Made by a program: the position numbers and the translations under genes. This document shows positions 12,191 to 14,736 of a DNA stretch of 14,736 bases, one piece after another. The stretch lies in assembly GCA_937901695.1 (NCBI GenBank), contig CALDJN010000022.1:1-14736 (forward strand), in the 5' to 3' direction. The stretch's first letter is position 1. The number at the start of each line of letters is the position of its first letter. The notes beneath the pieces were generated by a model. That model was not told where the DNA came from, ran no database searches, and saw nothing but the letters and a program-made list of their open reading frames with translations. The stretch is from an uncultured Anaerocolumna sp. (GTDB taxonomy: Bacteria; Bacillota; Clostridia; Lachnospirales; Lachnospiraceae).

Positions 12191-13807
12191 ATGAAAAGAA
12201 TAATTATTCTAGCATTATTATGCAGTTTAATCGTAACGCCGATTCAAACTTATGCTATAAGTGAAAAACAAGATACCAAGAAGGAACAATATGTAGTTAT
12301 CTCTAACAATGGGACAAGCCGTAATGTAGAAACTTATAGTATGACTTCGGCAGAAGCATTAAAACTGAGGCAAGATAGTAAGGTATTAGTTGTTGAGAAA
12401 GATGAATATGTATTTGGTAGCATGATTGATATTAATAATTTTAAAGACAAAGATAAAGACAAAGATAAAGACAAAAATAAAGATAAAAAATTTAAAAAAA
12501 TTAAAAAAGACAAGCACAATAAGAAAATTAAAAAACGTTCCTCAAAAAATTCTAATGTAGAATGGAATATACAAGCAATTAAAGCGGATAGTGTAGATAC
12601 CATTTCAGGTTCGGCAATAACAGTAGATTTAGGTTCCAAAGTAAAAGTAGCAATTATAGATTCTGGTGTTGACTATACTGAAGATATAGATGTCTATATG
12701 AGAAAAAATTTTATACCAGGTGAAGATGAAGTATCTATAATTTATGAAGACTCTTGTGGTCATGGTACAAGTGTTGCAGGTATAATAGCAGCAAAAGGTA
12801 GTGAACATGGCTTCAAAGGTATTAATCCTAATGTAGAATTATATTCAGCAAAAGTCCTTGATAGCAACCTATCAGCTCCGATAAGTAGAGTAGTTGAGGC
12901 AATATATTGGGCGATTGACAATGAGGTAAATATAATAAATATTAGCTTTGGTACTGCTACGGATTCTGATGCATTAAAGTTAGCTATACAAGATGCATAT
13001 GCTGCAGGAATCTTATTAATTGCAGCTGCAGGTAATAATTTAACAATAGAATATCCCGCTGCATATGATGAAGTAATAGCAGTTGGCTCAGTGGATAGTA
13101 TGGGCGAACGAAGCCAGTATAGTGCAACAGGTGAAGATTTGGAATTAATGGCACCAGGAGAATTAATTTTATCTACAAGTCATTTTGGCGGCTTTACAGT
13201 ATCATCAGGAACAAGCATGGCTGCTCCACATGTTACTGGTATTGCATCTATTCTATGGCAAAAAGATATATCTAGTTCCAACGATTTCATACGTAACCTA
13301 CTAGACTTAAGCGCAAACAAGTATGGAGATAGTGTAGAATACGGATATGGTCTTATAGATTTAGAATATGCATTAGGGCAATATGATGAATTTAAAAACC
13401 TGTATGTGGATAATGAGCAATTAGATTCTATTATTGAAGAAGAAAAAAGAAATGGCGGATTATTAGATAATACGAGTGAAGTTATTGCATTTGATGATGT
13501 TGATTATGTTAAAGGTAGCTGGACGCAAAGCTCACATGATTCTTATGCAGAAGCAAAATCTCCCAGTGGCCAAACGCTAAGTCCAGATGCTTTAACAGTA
13601 GTGAAATTGGGTGCTATAGCACCTGATAAGTTGATACCAATTCATACAACAAACCCACAATGGCATGGATATGGTAATTGTCAGGAAAAACAAACCGATG
13701 GAACATATAAAAATTTATATTATTCAAATTATATGGGTTCATATATCTATATAACTAAGATGGCACTTGTATTTAATAATAATACTTCTGTCGTTACAGG
13801 AACCTGA
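12191..13807 (+). CDS. Secreted subtilisin-like serine protease (S8), with split C-terminal domain
   Basis: A 538-residue frame. A signal peptide (about 1-22, Lys-Arg then a hydrophobic core, ending QTYA) is followed by an inhibitor-I9-like propeptide (about 33-80). A strongly basic linker of Lys-Asp pairs and lysine clusters spans about 85-120. The S8 catalytic domain (about 122-400) has Asp157 (IIDSGVD), His191 (CGHGTSVAG), the oxyanion Asn282 (AAAGNN) and Ser342 (SSGTSMAAPHVTG), so the protease itself looks active. Residues 430-538 begin another domain (PQWHGYGN, NYMGSYIYITKMAL) cut by a TGA at 13805. The frame goes on without a shift to 14320, for 709 codons in all. GGAGG lies 9 bases before the ATG. 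Function is probably extracellular protein breakdown or processing. The truncated product could still fold as a protease. Confidence 0.9.
   Translation: MKRIIILALLCSLIVTPIQTYAISEKQDTKKEQYVVISNNGTSRNVETYSMTSAEALKLRQDSKVLVVEKDEYVFGSMIDINNFKDKDKDKDKDKNKDKKFKKIKKDKHNKKIKKRSSKNSNVEWNIQAIKADSVDTISGSAITVDLGSKVKVAIIDSGVDYTEDIDVYMRKNFIPGEDEVSIIYEDSCGHGTSVAGIIAAKGSEHGFKGINPNVELYSAKVLDSNLSAPISRVVEAIYWAIDNEVNIINISFGTATDSDALKLAIQDAYAAGILLIAAAGNNLTIEYPAAYDEVIAVGSVDSMGERSQYSATGEDLELMAPGELILSTSHFGGFTVSSGTSMAAPHVTGIASILWQKDISSSNDFIRNLLDLSANKYGDSVEYGYGLIDLEYALGQYDEFKNLYVDNEQLDSIIEEEKRNGGLLDNTSEVIAFDDVDYVKGSWTQSSHDSYAEAKSPSGQTLSPDALTVVKLGAIAPDKLIPIHTTNPQWHGYGNCQEKQTDGTYKNLYYSNYMGSYIYITKMALVFNNNTSVVTGT
12443..12484 (+). 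repeat. 12-bp tandem repeat encoding a Lys-Asp linker
   Basis: AAAGACAAAGAT occurs twice exactly, then once with one change, then a half copy. The unit is a multiple of three, so slippage would lengthen or shorten the linker between propeptide and protease without breaking the frame. Confidence 0.85.
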
Positions 13808-13840
13808 CCAGCTCCTCCGAAACCTCTTAGTCCTTATAGA

Positions 13841-14320
13841 ATGATTGATGAAGATTTTGCTAATTTACAGAAAATAACTTATACCTCTGCACTTGGTAAA
13901 GACTGGACAGAGATATTAAAGACCGTTGGTGTAACCGATAGAAATAAGCGATTATATGTCTATAGTCTGGCTTTACATACAGCAACAGATGTGTTTGCCC
14001 ATAACACATTTAATCCTGCTACTAGTAAAATGATTGATCATTCAGAAAATCCTATTACTAAAGTGGCTTATGCGGATGATCCTAATTTTATTTCCAACAG
14101 ATTTGCTTGCGCCAAAGCAATGGCTAGCATAGTAATTGGTCATATAAAGAGCTTTACACCGGGTAGCATTGAAGATTTTTATACTGTTGCAAATACTGCA
14201 TATGATGATTTAAATAGGCCATTTTATATGGATAAATTTAATGGAAAGGCACAATTGGTTGATAGTGCTTACTATACTAGCCATCATACTGTTTTCGATT
14301 TGATTAGCACTAAAAAATAA
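13841..14320 (+). CDS. C-terminal half of the protease locus, HxxxDxxAH domain, in frame after a TGA
   Basis: A 159-residue frame in the same phase as the protease gene, separated from it by one TGA and 11 further sense codons (from 13808). No ribosome-binding site precedes the ATG at 13841 (the upstream bases are pyrimidine-rich), so independent translation is unlikely. The domain has YSLALHTATDVFAHNTF with His46, Asp50 and His54, the HxxxDxxAH pattern seen in zinc-dependent phospholipase C/nuclease-like folds, and a later His67. That similarity is by motif only, and I cannot name the substrate. The part before the TGA (about residues 430-538 of the protease frame) seems to be the first half of the same domain. 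This is therefore most likely the tail of a broken or read-through gene, not a separate one. Confidence 0.55.
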   Translation: MIDEDFANLQKITYTSALGKDWTEILKTVGVTDRNKRLYVYSLALHTATDVFAHNTFNPATSKMIDHSENPITKVAYADDPNFISNRFACAKAMASIVIGHIKSFTPGSIEDFYTVANTAYDDLNRPFYMDKFNGKAQLVDSAYYTSHHTVFDLISTKK

Positions 14321-14380
14321 TATTAATTTAGTACTTACTTTATTGACTATATCAGAAGTTAGCCTATTATTAATATTTTC

Positions 14381-14418
14381 TTATTGAAATTTATAGGTTC
14401 AACCTACAAATTCAATAA
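14381..14418. repeat. Hairpin after the protease locus
   Basis: TTATTGAAATTTATAGGT (14381-14398) and ACCTACAAATTCAATAA (14402-14418) pair with one bulge and one mismatch around a 3-nt loop. No T-run follows, so it may be an mRNA 3'-end stabiliser or a repeat. Confidence 0.45.
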
Positions 14419-14459
14419 AAACGGAACATTACATTTATAGAATTATTAAGTATACTTTT

Positions 14460-14522
14460 AAGGGTTTCTCCTTTATTTATATAGTTAAATGTATTAACTT
14501 TAACAAAAGGGGAAACTCTTTT
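14460..14522 (+). terminator. Nested hairpin, probable terminator of the protease locus
   Basis: AAGGGTTTCTCCTTT (14460-14474) pairs with AAAGGGGAAACTCTT (14506-14520) over 15 bp, counting two G-U pairs. An inner stem AGTTAA/TTAACT (14483-14499) sits in its loop. TTTTGCTT follows. Confidence 0.5.
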
Positions 14523-14736
14523 GCTTAATTAATACTTGGGTTACCAATTAGTTTTAGAATTATATGAGAAGGAAAATTAGTATACACATAGATATAGATT
14601 GATAATTAGTTCTTATTTTAACTATGCTCTTAAGATGAAGATTACTAATTATAATAATAAATGATATTCAAATGGGATTCAATACAGGATAAACTTATAA
14701 AGTTACAAAAATATTAAAGAATGGCTATAAAGTCAT
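14523..14736. other. Right edge, no supported gene
   Basis: AT-rich sequence without a frame, start site or clear structure that I can support on either strand. Confidence 0.4.

Noticed and set aside
12334..12639. 101-codon minus-strand frame
   Set aside because: It is the mirror of the Lys-Asp repeat and protease start, giving Leu-Ser repeats. It lies antisense to a clearly better gene.
13805..13845. Selenocysteine insertion at the TGA
   Set aside because: No hairpin of the bacterial SECIS type follows the TGA; the next 35 bases are mostly pyrimidines without a stem. No redox motif surrounds it.

Overview
The window looks like a chromosomal segment of a low-GC, anaerobic Firmicute, most likely a Clostridium phytofermentans-like member of the Lachnospiraceae. 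This rests on the AT-rich sequence, strong GGAGG ribosome-binding sites, an H-NOX/chemoreceptor fusion of the clostridial type, a Re-citrate-synthase-like gene and many hairpin repeats. The taxon is inferred from gene content, not from a marker gene.

Layout. 1-135 holds no gene I can support. 136-1236 (minus strand) carries a glutathione peroxidase followed by an OhrR-type peroxide-sensing MarR regulator, behind a near-consensus promoter: a small thiol/peroxide defence unit. 1519-2412 (plus) is a DUF2156 acyltransferase-like protein ending in a terminator. 2500-3018 contains scraps that look like a decayed gene pair. 3128-3688 is a small P-loop kinase-like protein. 3870-5663 is a membrane chemoreceptor whose input domain is H-NOX, with the full set of haem and O2-pocket residues at the same numbers as the Thermoanaerobacter protein. 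5668-5950 is a MITE-like repeat whose left end is present three times.

6001-9758 is a metabolic operon: a Re-citrate synthase / homocitrate synthase-family enzyme, an isocitrate dehydrogenase, and a GntR/FCD regulator. Together with an aconitase encoded elsewhere, the two enzymes would form the oxidative half-TCA branch from oxaloacetate to 2-oxoglutarate for glutamate synthesis. The regulator probably acts on a perfect 12-bp palindrome that overlaps the -10 of the operon promoter. A long leader with a 26-bp direct repeat and alternative pairings lies between promoter and first gene. A second hairpin repeat of the same sequence family as the MITE closes the operon at 9790-9879.

9940-11373 (minus) is a YafY/WYL-type regulator followed by a GyrI-like effector-binding protein, with a 30-bp palindromic operator between them. 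11374-12190 is a long gene-free stretch with several perfect palindromes, serving as leader of 12191-14320. That last locus is a secreted subtilisin-like protease joined in frame to a domain with an HxxxDxxAH motif, and a single in-frame TGA at 13805 splits the open frame. Either the gene is freshly broken, the stop is read through, or the base is a sequencing error. This and the O2-type H-NOX chemoreceptor are the most notable items. I see no CRISPR array, tRNA, rRNA or intact transposase.
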